Assembly (NCBI GenBank): GCA_905215625.1
Contig: CAJMQQ010000002.1
Span: 30,554-94,553 of the forward strand
DNA from: an uncultured bacterium
GTDB taxonomy: Bacteria; Bacillota; Clostridia; Lachnospirales; Lachnospiraceae
Direction of reading: 5' to 3'
DNA: 64,000 nucleotides
Below are positions 8,017 through 16,931 of the stretch, in pieces. A model generated the notes under the pieces. The model made no database searches and was not told the origin of the DNA. It saw nothing but the letters and a program-made list of their open reading frames with translations. Each line of letters opens with the position of its first letter. The first letter of the stretch is position 1. A program made the position numbers and the translations under genes.

Positions 8017-8910
8017 TTATGAAACCATGTGTACGTCAATCTGGTTAAACGGAATCTCGATTCCTGCCTTGTCATATTCCAGCTTGACCGATTCCGTAAT
8101 GTCCCAGCGGCATTTCCAGTAGTTTTCGCTGACTGCCCAGGCTCTTCCGCCGATTAGAACCGCGCTGTCTCCCAGGCTGTCTACAAACACCTGAATCGGT
8201 TCTTCCTTCAGCACCAGGGGATGTTCTTCAAACAACCTCTGTAAAATCTCTTTTGCCTTCTTTAAGTCTGCCGTATAGCTGATTCCAACCGAAATATCCA
8301 CCCTCCGTTTTCCCATACCTGTTACATTGGTCATAGGCTCATTGGACAGGGTACCATTGGGAATCACAATCTTCCGGTTATCTGCGGAAACCAGGGTTGT
8401 ATATACCACTCCAATATTAGAAACCTGGCCTTCTCCTCCTTGCGAAATAATGTAATCTCCCACTTTAAACGGCTTTGTCACCAAAATCAGTACGCCGCCT
8501 GCAAAATTGGTCAGAGTTCCCTGAAGAGCTAAACCAATGGCAATACCTGCAGAACCTAACAGCGCGATAATGGATGCCGAGCTGATTCCAATTTTCTCCG
8601 CTGCTATAAAAATCAAAATTCCATACTGGAAGGCTTTTGCCACAGATACCAGAAAACGGCTGATTCCAATCTCCAGTCCCATCTTATCCAGAGTACGTTT
8701 CAGGAACTTACTGGTAAATTTAATTACCCTGCTTCCAATCAGCAGAATTACTGCTGCCGCAAACAGCCGGTAACCAAAGCTCATCAACCCTGGAATCCAC
8801 CCTTTCATGGTTTCAATGAGCACATCGGGATTCAGACGAGCAATGTCTTCTGCCAGCTCCGCTCCCACTTCCAGCGTTTCCTGGATCGCTGCCTGTGTCG
8901 TTTCTTCCAT
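8017..8910 (-). CDS. mscS: Small-conductance mechanosensitive channel, MscS family
   Basis: 297 residues. There is an amphipathic N-terminus, three membrane segments (about residues 45-62, 88-105 and 115-140), then the pore helix region GSAGIAIGLALQGTLTNFAGG and the beta domain starting KPFKVGDYI. VVYTTLVSADNRKIVIPNGTL is the standard MscS-like beta-domain motif. The channel releases solutes on hypo-osmotic shock. It begins 37 bp after glgB and is probably co-transcribed with it. A weak hairpin (TCGCC/GGCGA, about 7994-8009) follows the stop, without a good T run. Confidence 0.9.
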   Translation of the reverse strand: MEETTQAAIQETLEVGAELAEDIARLNPDVLIETMKGWIPGLMSFGYRLFAAAVILLIGSRVIKFTSKFLKRTLDKMGLEIGISRFLVSVAKAFQYGILIFIAAEKIGISSASIIALLGSAGIAIGLALQGTLTNFAGGVLILVTKPFKVGDYIISQGGEGQVSNIGVVYTTLVSADNRKIVIPNGTLSNEPMTNVTGMGKRRVDISVGISYTADLKKAKEILQRLFEEHPLVLKEEPIQVFVDSLGDSAVLIGGRAWAVSENYWKCRWDITESVKLEYDKAGIEIPFNQIDVHMVS

Positions 8911-8947
8911 CCATCATCCTCCTATGGCCAGCCTTTCGTAAAATTTC

Positions 8948-11359
8948 TTACTTCGTTTCGGCTGCCTTTGTCTTTCTGGCCGGCGTTTTCCTGGGAGCTG
9001 CCGTTTTCTTCGGTTCAGCCTCTTTCTTAGCCGCTGACGCCTTCTTCGGTTCAGCCTCTTTCTTAGCCGCTGACGTCTTCTTCGGCGCTGCTTCTTTCTT
9101 AGCCGCAGTCTTCTTTGCTGCCTTCTCTGGAGCCGGAGTACAAGTAAATACGCTGACGCTCATCGGGGCAATATTAATTTCGATAGAATTTTCTTTTTCA
9201 TCCCATTCCATCTTCTTGGAAGACTTCATTCTTACATTTACCATGCCGGAGCCGCCGTAGCTCTTAGCATCGCTGTTTAAAATCTCTTTGTATTTTCCTG
9301 CAAACGGAACGCCTACCCGGAACTTTTCATGGGCCATATTGTCAAAGTTGCAGACAAACAGCAGGGTTTCTTCCGGCTTCTTTGTCTTTCTCACAAACAT
9401 TACCATACTTAATTCATTATACGAGCAGTTTATCCATTCAAATCCGTCTGGATCATAGTCTAGCTGGGATAATGCCGGATGGCTTGCATACAAGCCGTTT
9501 AAGTCCTTAACAAACTCCTGCATCTGGCTGTGCAGCGGGTACTGGAGCAGATTCCACTCCAGACTGGCATTTTCGTTCCACTCATCCACCTGTGCAAAAT
9601 CCTGTCCCATAAACAGCAGCTTTTTGCCGGGATGTCCCATATAAAAACCATACGCAGCTCTTAAATTGGCAGCTTTCTGCTCTAAGGTCTCTCCAGGCAT
9701 CTTTCCAATCATCGAACCCTTTCCATGAACCACCTCATCATGGGAAAATACCAGGATAAAGTCCTCGCTGTACGCGTACAGCATGGAGAAGGTCAACTGG
9801 CCATAATTGTGTTTCCGGAAATAAGGATCGCATTTCATGTAACTTAAGAAATCATTCATCCAGCCCATGTTCCATTTATAATCAAATCCCAGTCCGTCTT
9901 CCTTTACGCCGGTCGTAATCTTCGGCCATGCAGTTGATTCCTCTGCAATCAAAACCGCGCCTTTCGTCTGCCCTTTAAAGACAGAGTTTAAATGCTTTAA
10001 GAACTCTACGGCCTCCAGGTTTTCATGGCCGCCATAAATATTGGCAACCCACTCGCCGTCATTTTTACCATAATCCAGATACAGCATGGAAGCGACTGCA
10101 TCCATACGGATTCCGTCTGCATGGTACTTTTTTGCCCAGAACAGGGCATTAGCAATCAGGAAGTTGGAAACCTGCGGTCTTCCGTAATTATAAATCAGGG
10201 TTCCCCAGTGAGGATGGGCGCCCTGTCTCGGATCTGCATGTTCATAGACACAGGTACCGTCAAATGCTGCCAGCCCATAACTGTCTCTTGGGAAATGGGC
10301 CGGTACCCAGTCCAAGATTACGCCGATTCCCTGTTCATGCATATAATCCATGAAATACATAAAATCGTCCGGCGTACCGTAGCGGCTGGTCGGCGCATAG
10401 TATCCGGTTACCTGGTAACCCCAAGAAGCGTCTAACGGATGTTCCATTACCGGCATCAGCTCTATGTGGGTATAGCCCATCATTTTTACATAATCTGCCA
10501 GTTTTACTGCGATTTCCTTGTAATTGTAAAACTCAGATCCCAGAATTTCATTGCCATTGTCGTCCAGGGCAATATCTTTGCGCATCCAGGAACCCAGATG
10601 GACTTCATAAATGGACATCGGCTTATTCTTTGAATCTTCTGCCGCCCGTTTCTTCATCCATGCCTGATCCTTCCACTGATACTTGTCCGTATCCCAGACA
10701 ATGGATGCATTGTGCGGACGCAGTTCGGAATAGTTTCCATAAGGATCCGCCTTTAAAACCGGGTCTCCATTTTTACATTTTACCTCGTATTTGTAAAGAG
10801 TTCCCTCTGCCAGATCCGGCATAAAGATTTCAAACACGCCGGAATTGCCCAGGCGGCGCATCTGGTTGCGGCGGCCGTCCCACAGGTTAAAATCCCCTAC
10901 TACGCTGACGCGCATGGCGCATGGCGCCCATACTGCAAAATAAACTCCGGACACCCCGTTTACCGTCATCGGGTGCGCTCCTAATTTCTCATAAACCGTA
11001 TAGTGGATTCCTGCTTCAAACTTCTTTAAATCTTCTTCTGAAATCTGGGGTTTGAATGCATACGGATCCTTTAAATCTTCTGTAACGCCGTTATCAAAGG
11101 TAACCCTAAACGTATATTCCGGAATGGTCTTTCTGGGCAGAAGGACTGCAAAAAATCCCGTCTCATCTGCCAGTTCCATTGGATACGTTTTATTTCCCAC
11201 TACTACCAGGGCTTCCTTCGCAGTCGGCATCAGCATCTGAACCAGTACGCCCTCCTCTGTAATATGCGGGCCTAACAGTTCATGAGGATTTACAGACTCT
11301 GAATAAACCAGCTCTTCAATCCCTGCCCAATCCATTAAATCATATAATTTTCTATCCAT
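8948..11359 (-). CDS. glgB: 1,4-alpha-glucan branching enzyme with Lys/Ala/Pro-rich tail
   Basis: 803 residues. The N-terminal CBM48-type region (MDWAGIEELVYSE through about residue 230) is followed by a GH13 barrel: GVILDWVPAHFPRD, the nucleophile in DGIRMDAVASMLY, the acid/base in LIAEESTAWP and the third Asp in VFSHDEVVHGKG. The enzyme moves alpha-1,4 glucan segments to alpha-1,6 branch points in glycogen. After the usual C-terminal beta domain (ending near MSVSVFTCTPAP) comes a tail of about 60 residues made of 12-residue units such as KKEAEPKKTAAP, unusual for this family. No other glg genes are in the window. Confidence 0.93.
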   Translation of the reverse strand: MDRKLYDLMDWAGIEELVYSESVNPHELLGPHITEEGVLVQMLMPTAKEALVVVGNKTYPMELADETGFFAVLLPRKTIPEYTFRVTFDNGVTEDLKDPYAFKPQISEEDLKKFEAGIHYTVYEKLGAHPMTVNGVSGVYFAVWAPCAMRVSVVGDFNLWDGRRNQMRRLGNSGVFEIFMPDLAEGTLYKYEVKCKNGDPVLKADPYGNYSELRPHNASIVWDTDKYQWKDQAWMKKRAAEDSKNKPMSIYEVHLGSWMRKDIALDDNGNEILGSEFYNYKEIAVKLADYVKMMGYTHIELMPVMEHPLDASWGYQVTGYYAPTSRYGTPDDFMYFMDYMHEQGIGVILDWVPAHFPRDSYGLAAFDGTCVYEHADPRQGAHPHWGTLIYNYGRPQVSNFLIANALFWAKKYHADGIRMDAVASMLYLDYGKNDGEWVANIYGGHENLEAVEFLKHLNSVFKGQTKGAVLIAEESTAWPKITTGVKEDGLGFDYKWNMGWMNDFLSYMKCDPYFRKHNYGQLTFSMLYAYSEDFILVFSHDEVVHGKGSMIGKMPGETLEQKAANLRAAYGFYMGHPGKKLLFMGQDFAQVDEWNENASLEWNLLQYPLHSQMQEFVKDLNGLYASHPALSQLDYDPDGFEWINCSYNELSMVMFVRKTKKPEETLLFVCNFDNMAHEKFRVGVPFAGKYKEILNSDAKSYGGSGMVNVRMKSSKKMEWDEKENSIEINIAPMSVSVFTCTPAPEKAAKKTAAKKEAAPKKTSAAKKEAEPKKASAAKKEAEPKKTAAPRKTPARKTKAAETK
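8964..9125 (-). repeat. 36-bp tandem repeats encoding the GlgB tail
   Basis: Near-identical 36-base units (for example the GGTTCAGCC stretch at 9012 and again at 9048) encode 12-residue Lys/Ala/Glu/Pro units. The unit stays in frame, so copy number can change without breaking the gene. The 5' (protein distal) units are more diverged. Confidence 0.7.
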
Positions 11360-11406
11360 AATACTTCCCCCTTGTTAGTAGTATTTCTACACAAATTCCT
11401 TTTAAC

Positions 11407-11435
11407 AGTTTACCATTTTTCCCTATAAATTACAA
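11407..11435 (-). promoter_or_regulatory. Promoter of glgB
   Basis: Minus-strand TTGTAA (11435-11430), 17 bases, TAAACT (11412-11407). The -35 overlaps the stop codon of the DUF3810 gene, giving glgB its own start independent of that gene. Confidence 0.55.
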
Positions 11436-12500
11436 TGACAATCGGTAGTAGGCCAGCATCAAATCCACGACTCTTCCGTAGCTTTTTACCCCTTCTTCTT
11501 GTTCATTTAATTTCAAATATGTATCGTTGAGCTTCGTGGCTGTTTCCGCTACTTTTCCTTCGTATTTGTCCCAGAACAGGGTATTGGCCGCCAGATTGTT
11601 TACCGCCGTCTCCGGCAGTCTGCCATACAATTCAAAATACTGTTCCGGATTTTCCTTGTATAGGGCATTGGTGGCATAGATCCAGCCTGTCAGATATCCG
11701 CTGTACTGGTATTCCGGCAAATCAGAACCAATACAGGCCAGGTACCCGATAAAATTGGCTTCATCTTCCCGCATAAATCCCTTTAAATGGGACAGCTCGT
11801 GGCAGACCGTATGGGGAATGTTATAAGGCGTCATGGCCCGGTTAAAGTTTGCCTCGATGGTAAATGGAGAGTATACTCCTGATAGCTGCTGTACCGATAA
11901 AATCCAGGAAATGCAGACTGGTTTGGGATTTGGATAAAATCCGGCCAGCTGAGGATAGGTTTTTCCCAGCTTTTCCATGGCCTTCACCCCTTCTCTTCCC
12001 ATTTTCCAGGCTTCTTTAAATGTCAGCGCCTGATTCTGGGATGCCTGGCCTGTTTCCTCTTTTGAAACCTGAATCACCTGTTCCGTCAAAAACTCACAGA
12101 GCTGGTACAATTCTTCCTCGGAAGAATCCCTGGTATCTAAGCCAATTACCTCGGAAAACGGCGTTCTGGAATAATTAATTCCGCACGCTGTCACATACAG
12201 AAAGCAAATGCAGGACACCAGGAATATCCCATTTTTTATCAGAAGCCACGGCTTTTTGATATGACGGATTCCATAGAATATAATCAGAACCGTCAGCCCA
12301 TAAATGCCTGTTTCCACAATGGAAAAGGAAAACAAACCGGAAATCCTTCCCAATATGCCAGCCAGCACCGGATAAATCCTGGTTCCGTACCAGTCCGCAA
12401 ATCCTTGTACCGTTCTAGCGGCCGACATTCCTCCAAACGCCCCCAAAAACAGCAGGATTGCTGCAATTATTTGCCAGAATTTTTTTATTTTTTCTATCAT
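11430..12500 (-). CDS. DUF3810 family membrane protein with zinc-peptidase-like motif
   Basis: 356 residues from the ATG at 12500, preceded by CTGGAGAA; the longer frame upstream lacks such a site. Three membrane segments occupy roughly residues 10-30, 58-80 and 90-108. The extracellular part has HTVCHELSHLKGFMREDEAN, an HExxH-like helix (HELSH) with a downstream Glu/Asp cluster as in zinc metallopeptidases. DUF3810 proteins are uncharacterised, so activity is not shown. It lies between glgB and the divergent lepB. Confidence 0.8.
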   Translation of the reverse strand: MIEKIKKFWQIIAAILLFLGAFGGMSAARTVQGFADWYGTRIYPVLAGILGRISGLFSFSIVETGIYGLTVLIIFYGIRHIKKPWLLIKNGIFLVSCICFLYVTACGINYSRTPFSEVIGLDTRDSSEEELYQLCEFLTEQVIQVSKEETGQASQNQALTFKEAWKMGREGVKAMEKLGKTYPQLAGFYPNPKPVCISWILSVQQLSGVYSPFTIEANFNRAMTPYNIPHTVCHELSHLKGFMREDEANFIGYLACIGSDLPEYQYSGYLTGWIYATNALYKENPEQYFELYGRLPETAVNNLAANTLFWDKYEGKVAETATKLNDTYLKLNEQEEGVKSYGRVVDLMLAYYRLSL

Positions 12501-12609
12501 AAGACATTCTCCAGCAGCTTTTCTTTCTATTCTACTGTATTTTTGCAAAAATTGCCATAGAAGGATCCCTACGGTTTTCTTGTTTTTTCTTATATTTTTA
12601 TAAAAACCC

Positions 12610-12638
12610 TTGCACAAATAGGAAATCTCGTTTAAACT
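12610..12638 (+). promoter_or_regulatory. Promoter of lepB
   Basis: TTGCAC (12610-12615), 17 bases, TAAACT (12633-12638), about 40 bases before the ATG. Confidence 0.5.
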
Positions 12639-12679
12639 CTATCTCTAGTGTAAGTTTTTTATAACAAAGCGAGGAAATT

Positions 12680-13267
12680 ATGAATCAGAATTCAGATAAA
12701 TTGGAAAAGAAAAATGAAAAAGAAACTGTCAACTGGAAATCCGAGCTAATTAGCTGGATACAGATTATCATAGCGGCCGCTGTCATTGCCCTGTTTTTAA
12801 ATAGTTGTATCATTGCCAACAGCCAGGTGCCCAGCGAATCCATGGAAAACACCATTATGGCCCATGACCGGGTCATCGGTTCCCGATTGTCTTATCTGTT
12901 TTCGGAACCGGAGAGAGGGGACGTTATCATCTTCCATTATCCGGACGATCCGACAGGAGATACTTACTATGTAAAACGTGTTATCGGACTTCCGGGAGAT
13001 GTGATTGACATCCACGACGGCGGCGTCTATTTAAACGGATCTGATACTCCGTTAGACGAGCCTTATATCAAGGAACCTATGGAAACGGAGCCGAATTATC
13101 CGCTTCACTTCGAAGTGCCGGAAGACAGTTATTTTATGATGGGCGACAACCGCAATGATTCCTGGGACGCCCGCTTCTGGGAAAACACCTGGGTAACGAA
13201 AGACAAGCTGATTGCAAAAGTGTTATTCCGTTACTATCCGTTTAATAAAATGGGCGTAATCCATTAA
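12680..13267 (+). CDS. lepB: Signal peptidase I
   Basis: 195 residues. One N-terminal membrane segment (about residues 25-44) is followed by the catalytic Ser in SQVPSESMENTIM and the catalytic Lys in YYVKRVIGLPGD, then MMGDNRNDSWDARFW and a final box near GVIH. This is the Gram-positive single-anchor form of about 185-200 residues. It cleaves signal peptides of exported proteins at the outer face of the membrane. It stands alone between a promoter and a strong terminator. Confidence 0.95.
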   Translation: MNQNSDKLEKKNEKETVNWKSELISWIQIIIAAAVIALFLNSCIIANSQVPSESMENTIMAHDRVIGSRLSYLFSEPERGDVIIFHYPDDPTGDTYYVKRVIGLPGDVIDIHDGGVYLNGSDTPLDEPYIKEPMETEPNYPLHFEVPEDSYFMMGDNRNDSWDARFWENTWVTKDKLIAKVLFRYYPFNKMGVIH

Positions 13268-13273
13268 ACATTA

Positions 13274-13319
13274 AAACTGTTGGAAAAGCAGAGACTGCTC
13301 TGCTCCCAGCAGTTTTTTT
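13274..13319 (+). terminator. Intrinsic terminator of lepB
   Basis: A long stem with AACTGTTGG pairing CCAGCAGTT (one G-T) and an inner AGCAGAG/CTCTGCT, followed by seven T. Confidence 0.85.
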
Positions 13320-13355
13320 CGTCATTTTTTCCTGATTGCAAAATTCCGTCAAAAG

Positions 13356-13379
13356 AAAAACGAGCCCCGAAGAGCCCGT
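13356..13379 (-). terminator. Intrinsic terminator of the small secreted protein gene
   Basis: Minus-strand ACGGGCTC-TTCG-GGGCTCGT, an eight-pair stem closed by a C(TTCG)G tetraloop, followed by five T. Confidence 0.8.
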
Positions 13380-13397
13380 CATTCCTCTCACACTGTC

Positions 13398-13880
13398 CTA
13401 GTTATCGGAAGTGTACTCAATTCCATTAATCTTATTTTCCCTGTTGCTGTAGAATGTAAGGGTAAATCCCTCGCAGTCATATTTGTAAACGCCTTTGGAC
13501 TCTGTGTAATCCGAGCCGTATACTTCCTGCATTTCCGCTACCGTAGAGCCAATAGAAATCCCCTCAGAAGTCGCTACATTTCCCGTCTTAAAATAGATGG
13601 AGTTAATGCAGTCCTTCTTATCCACCGGATATGTGGAAATCTCAAAATCCTTATAAACGTATACTTTTTCTTTGCCCTGATAACTGCAGTTCTCTGCCTC
13701 GTAGTAGTTCTCAGCCTTTCCCAGTCCGGAAAGCACCGGCGCGGCCTCTTCATTAATGGAAATCTCCACACCGTCTGAACTAAAACTGCCTGACGCATCA
13801 GCGGCCAATGCAGTCGTCGTACCTAAAATACCAACGAAGAGAACTGCCGTCGTGAGCAGCACCCATAACTTTTTTCTCAT
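13398..13880 (-). CDS. Small secreted protein of unknown function
   Basis: 160 residues with a clear signal peptide (MRKKLWVLLTTAVLFVGIL, cleavage likely after ALAA near residue 27). The mature part of about 130 residues has GSTVAEMQEVYGSDY and EGFTLTFYSNRENKINGIEY. That arrangement, a helix after a GxT turn followed by a strand hairpin, is seen in many small exported beta-rich lipoprotein-like domains. I do not recognise the family. A strong promoter with an inverted repeat and its own terminator make it a single-gene unit. Confidence 0.7.
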   Translation of the reverse strand: MRKKLWVLLTTAVLFVGILGTTTALAADASGSFSSDGVEISINEEAAPVLSGLGKAENYYEAENCSYQGKEKVYVYKDFEISTYPVDKKDCINSIYFKTGNVATSEGISIGSTVAEMQEVYGSDYTESKGVYKYDCEGFTLTFYSNRENKINGIEYTSDN

Positions 13881-13916
13881 GGTAATCGCTCCTTTTCTCT
13901 TCTCTCTGTGTAATTT

Positions 13917-13945
13917 ATTTTAGCATTTTTATCTGCTAAATTCAA
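13917..13945 (-). promoter_or_regulatory. Promoter with embedded inverted repeat, small secreted protein gene
   Basis: Minus-strand TTGAAT (13945-13940), 17 bases, TAAAAT (13922-13917). The perfect repeat TTTAGCA-N8-TGCTAAA (13919-13940) spans the spacer and both boxes, so a bound repressor would block the polymerase. Confidence 0.65.
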
Positions 13946-13999
13946 GGCAACGACCCCCTGAAAACCTTACAATATTCTAACGATTCCGCGTCCACTTTT

Positions 14000-14443
14000 T
14001 TACGCGCGATTTTCAATTTCCATCAGCATATCCACTCTGCGCTGATGACGTCCGCCCTCATACTGTGCGTTCAGCCATTCCTCGGTAATCATTTTGGCCA
14101 TTTCGCTGCCTACAACCCTTGCTCCGAAGGCTAATACGTTGGAATTGTTATGCATTCTGGACAATTTGGCAGTGTATGGTTCGCTGCATACACACGCGCG
14201 GATTCCTTTGACTTTATTGGCTGCCAAAGAGATTCCCACGCCGGTGCCGCAGATGACAATTCCCAAATCTGCCTCGCCCAAAGCAACCGCTCTTCCCACT
14301 TTCTCACCGTATACTGGATAATCGCAGCTCTCAGAAGAATTGGTTCCCAGATCCAGAACCTCATAGCCCTTTTCCTCTACAAATTCCTTAACGATGTTTT
14401 TCAGTTCTACCGCTGTATGGTCATTTCCCATTGCAATTTTCAT
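14000..14443 (-). CDS. rpiB: Ribose-5-phosphate isomerase B
   Basis: 147 residues starting MKIAMGNDHTAVELK. This ATG at 14443 has AGGAG at a normal distance, while the in-frame ATG nine bases upstream sits almost on it. VICGTGVGISLAANKV and RACVCSEPYTAKLSRMHNN are the RpiB/LacAB signature with active-site Cys and His. It interconverts ribose- and ribulose-5-phosphate. The start overlaps the end of aroC by 23 bases, so it is translationally linked to it. The lactonase upstream suggests a pentose phosphate theme. Confidence 0.92.
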   Translation of the reverse strand: MKIAMGNDHTAVELKNIVKEFVEEKGYEVLDLGTNSSESCDYPVYGEKVGRAVALGEADLGIVICGTGVGISLAANKVKGIRACVCSEPYTAKLSRMHNNSNVLAFGARVVGSEMAKMITEEWLNAQYEGGRHQRRVDMLMEIENRA

Positions 14444-15614
14444 ATGATTCATTCTCCTGTTTTCCCTGTATTTCTTCTATTATTTCTTCCTGTTCTTCTG
14501 CCAGCGCTTCCGAATAGGCAAAAAACGCCTGGATTCTGTCCAGTCTGGACGTCATGGATACCAGCAGCAAATCTGCTATGGTAAGCGCCGCCATTGCTTC
14601 CACTACCACCACTGCCCTGGGGACAATAATTGGGTCGTGGCGGCCCCGTATCTCTATTTTTTCTTCCTGTCCCTGACGGTTTACCGTCTCCTGGATCGCT
14701 GCAATGGAAGGGGTCGGCTTAAAGGCTGCCCGGAAAATTAGTTTGCTTCCATCGCTGATTCCGCCTAAAACGCCGCCGGAATGGTTTGTCTTTTTAAGAA
14801 CCTGACCCGTTTCACCGACAAAGAAGGAATCGTTATTTTCTTTTCCATTTGATGCAGCCGCCTGGAATCCGTCGCCGATTTCAAAACCCTTTACGGCTCC
14901 AATGGACATCACGGCTTTTGCCAGACTGGCGCTGAGCTTATCGAATACCGGCTCTCCAATCCCTGTCGGCAGTCCGTCTATCTCACACTGGATTACTCCT
15001 CCGGCTGAATTTTTCTGTTTGATCAATTCTTCCAGATAGTGTTCTGCTTCTTTTGCCGCTTGGGCGTCCGGCATATATAGGCGGTTCTGATCCCGTTCGC
15101 TCCAGTCAAACCGATCCGGACTTACCGACACCGGGCCGATGGACTTGGAAAAGGCCCGGATGGTAATTCCCAGGCTTTCCAGAAATTTGGCCGCCACTGC
15201 TCCGGCCGCCACTCTTCCAATGGTCTCTCTTCCAGAAGAACGGCCGCCTCCCCGGTAGTCCCGGAAACCATACTTCTGGTCAAAGGTATAGTCTGCGTGT
15301 CCCGGACGGTAGATATCCATAATATTGCTGTAGTCTTTGGATCTCTGGTCCTGGTTGCGTACAAACATGGCAATGGGCGTACCTGTGGTGCGCCCCTCAA
15401 ATACGCCGGACAAAATCTCCGCTTTATCCCCTTCCTGTCTCTGGGTTGTAAAGCGGCTCTGACCAGGCTTTCTCCGATCCAGATATGCCTGGACGTCTTC
15501 CTCTGTTAAGGGAAGTCCTGCCGGGCAGCCGTCAATGACTACTCCAACGCCTGCTCCATGGGATTCTCCCCAGGTTGTAATCTTCCATAGTGTTCCCAGT
15601 GTGGAACCTGCCAT
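14421..15614 (-). CDS. aroC: Chorismate synthase
   Basis: 397 residues. The N-terminus (MAGSTLGTLWKITTWGESHG) and the later RGGGRSSGRETIGRVAAGA and RHDPIIVPRAVVVVEAM are the three chorismate synthase signatures. The enzyme converts EPSP to chorismate with reduced FMN, the last common step of aromatic amino acid synthesis. It lies between a lactonase gene (34 bp upstream) and rpiB rather than with other aro genes. Length is slightly above the usual 360-390 because of a Glu-rich C-terminus. Confidence 0.95.
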   Translation of the reverse strand: MAGSTLGTLWKITTWGESHGAGVGVVIDGCPAGLPLTEEDVQAYLDRRKPGQSRFTTQRQEGDKAEILSGVFEGRTTGTPIAMFVRNQDQRSKDYSNIMDIYRPGHADYTFDQKYGFRDYRGGGRSSGRETIGRVAAGAVAAKFLESLGITIRAFSKSIGPVSVSPDRFDWSERDQNRLYMPDAQAAKEAEHYLEELIKQKNSAGGVIQCEIDGLPTGIGEPVFDKLSASLAKAVMSIGAVKGFEIGDGFQAAASNGKENNDSFFVGETGQVLKKTNHSGGVLGGISDGSKLIFRAAFKPTPSIAAIQETVNRQGQEEKIEIRGRHDPIIVPRAVVVVEAMAALTIADLLLVSMTSRLDRIQAFFAYSEALAEEQEEIIEEIQGKQENESYENCNGK

Positions 15615-15647
15615 AGTGCCGTCTCCTCGCTGTTTGTTTTCCTTCTC

Positions 15648-16706
15648 TTACTGAACCTTTACAATTACACAGCAGTTTGGCTCGTTGACCAGGATTTCCC
15701 TGCTGCTCATTACCATCTGTTTCTTCTCATAATCCATAGCGAAAAATGTAATGGTGCCGCTGTCGTGGTTTAATGACGCAATATGTTTCTGATCCGGAAA
15801 GATTGCAAGATCTTTTGGATAATCGCCGCTGACCGGAAGGCTGAACAGCATCTCCAGAAGACCAGTTTCTTCGTCTCTGGAATACACCGTTACTACGTTA
15901 TCTCCTGCATTGGTACAGTACAGATATTTTTCGTCCGGAGACAGACGCATTGCGCAGGCAGCGGTCAGATTGCCATTGTCCTTCTGCTCTGCAACCGTAG
16001 AAATTGTCTGGATTTTCTCAATTCTGGGCGCCCTGTCTCCTGTCTCATAAGTAAAGACGTCAATTACGTTTTTAATCTCATACATCAGATAGATAAACCT
16101 TCCGTCTGAGCTGAACCGGAAATGTCTGGGAGCAGACTCTCTCTCACAGCGGATTGCGTCTACCTGCACCAGTTTTTCCTCTTTTTCATCAAACCGGTAA
16201 ATCTTTACCTGGTCAATTCCCAGATCTGCGGCCATAACGTATTTATTGTCCGGCGTCCTTCTGGTGCAGCTAACATGAGGGCGGAAATTACGTTCTGCCA
16301 CGCTGCCGTAGCCTTTATGGAATACGCCGTCTACAATGTTTCCTACGGATCCGTCCTTATTCAGTTTTAATATCGTAGCCTTTCCGTCATGGTAACCGGA
16401 AACGAATACGTATTTATCTGCTGCATCCGTAGACAGATGGCAGCCTCTCATTCCCTTGATATTGGCGCTGTTTAAACGGGTCAGCGCGCCATTTGGCAAA
16501 ATTCGGAATGATACAACTCCTTCGTCTGCAATGGAATACAGCGTCTTGCCGTCGCTGGACGCAATCACATATGAGGAATTGTCTACATCTACTTCGCAGC
16601 GTTCTATAAAGGTACCTTTCTCAACATCTACATCATATACCGTAATTCCCTTTGCTTTGCCTGTGTAGGAGTAGGAGCCTACATAAGCCATATATTTCCC
16701 TTCCAT
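15648..16706 (-). CDS. Lactonase family beta-propeller protein (6-phosphogluconolactonase-like)
   Basis: 352 residues from the ATG at 16706, which has AGGAGG ten bases upstream. YVGSYSYTGKAKGITVYDVD opens a seven-bladed propeller with repeated blades (DGKTLYSIADEG, DKYVFVSGYHDG, DGRFIYLMYE, DEKYLYCTNAGDN, DQKHIASLNHDSG). E. coli Pgl (YbhE) of this family hydrolyses 6-phosphogluconolactone. Clustering with rpiB fits an oxidative pentose phosphate role, but members also have other lactone substrates. It is first in the operon with aroC and rpiB. Confidence 0.85.
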   Translation of the reverse strand: MEGKYMAYVGSYSYTGKAKGITVYDVDVEKGTFIERCEVDVDNSSYVIASSDGKTLYSIADEGVVSFRILPNGALTRLNSANIKGMRGCHLSTDAADKYVFVSGYHDGKATILKLNKDGSVGNIVDGVFHKGYGSVAERNFRPHVSCTRRTPDNKYVMAADLGIDQVKIYRFDEKEEKLVQVDAIRCERESAPRHFRFSSDGRFIYLMYEIKNVIDVFTYETGDRAPRIEKIQTISTVAEQKDNGNLTAACAMRLSPDEKYLYCTNAGDNVVTVYSRDEETGLLEMLFSLPVSGDYPKDLAIFPDQKHIASLNHDSGTITFFAMDYEKKQMVMSSREILVNEPNCCVIVKVQ

Positions 16707-16762
16707 GGTAAAATTTCCTCCTAAATTTTCCCTTCTAATCAGCATCAAGATACACTGATGCT

Positions 16763-16791
16763 ATCATAACATAAAAATTCTTTTTTGTTAA
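16763..16791 (-). promoter_or_regulatory. Promoter of the lactonase-aroC-rpiB operon
   Basis: Minus-strand TTAACA (16791-16786), 17 bases, TATGAT (16768-16763). The inverted repeat GCATCA-N8-TGATGC (16742-16761) lies at the start of the transcript. Confidence 0.6.
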
Positions 16792-16811
16792 CAAAAATCT
16801 ATCAGAAAGTA

Positions 16812-16839
16812 TTGACACCCCTGCATATACGAGTATAAT
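16812..16839 (+). promoter_or_regulatory. Promoter of the XRE-cupin/pot operon
   Basis: TTGACA (16812-16817), 16 bases, TATAAT (16834-16839), near consensus. Inverted repeats TATAC-GA-GTATA (16826-16837) and AGTTTA/TAAACT (about 16852-16870) overlap or follow it and are possible sites for the regulator encoded next. Confidence 0.7.
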
Positions 16840-16931
16840 GTGTTTTGCGTCAGTTTATTATTTGTAAACTTTTTCTTTATTTTTATCATCAGTTAGTATT
16901 TCTAAACTTTTATTTTACAAGGAGGCATCTG

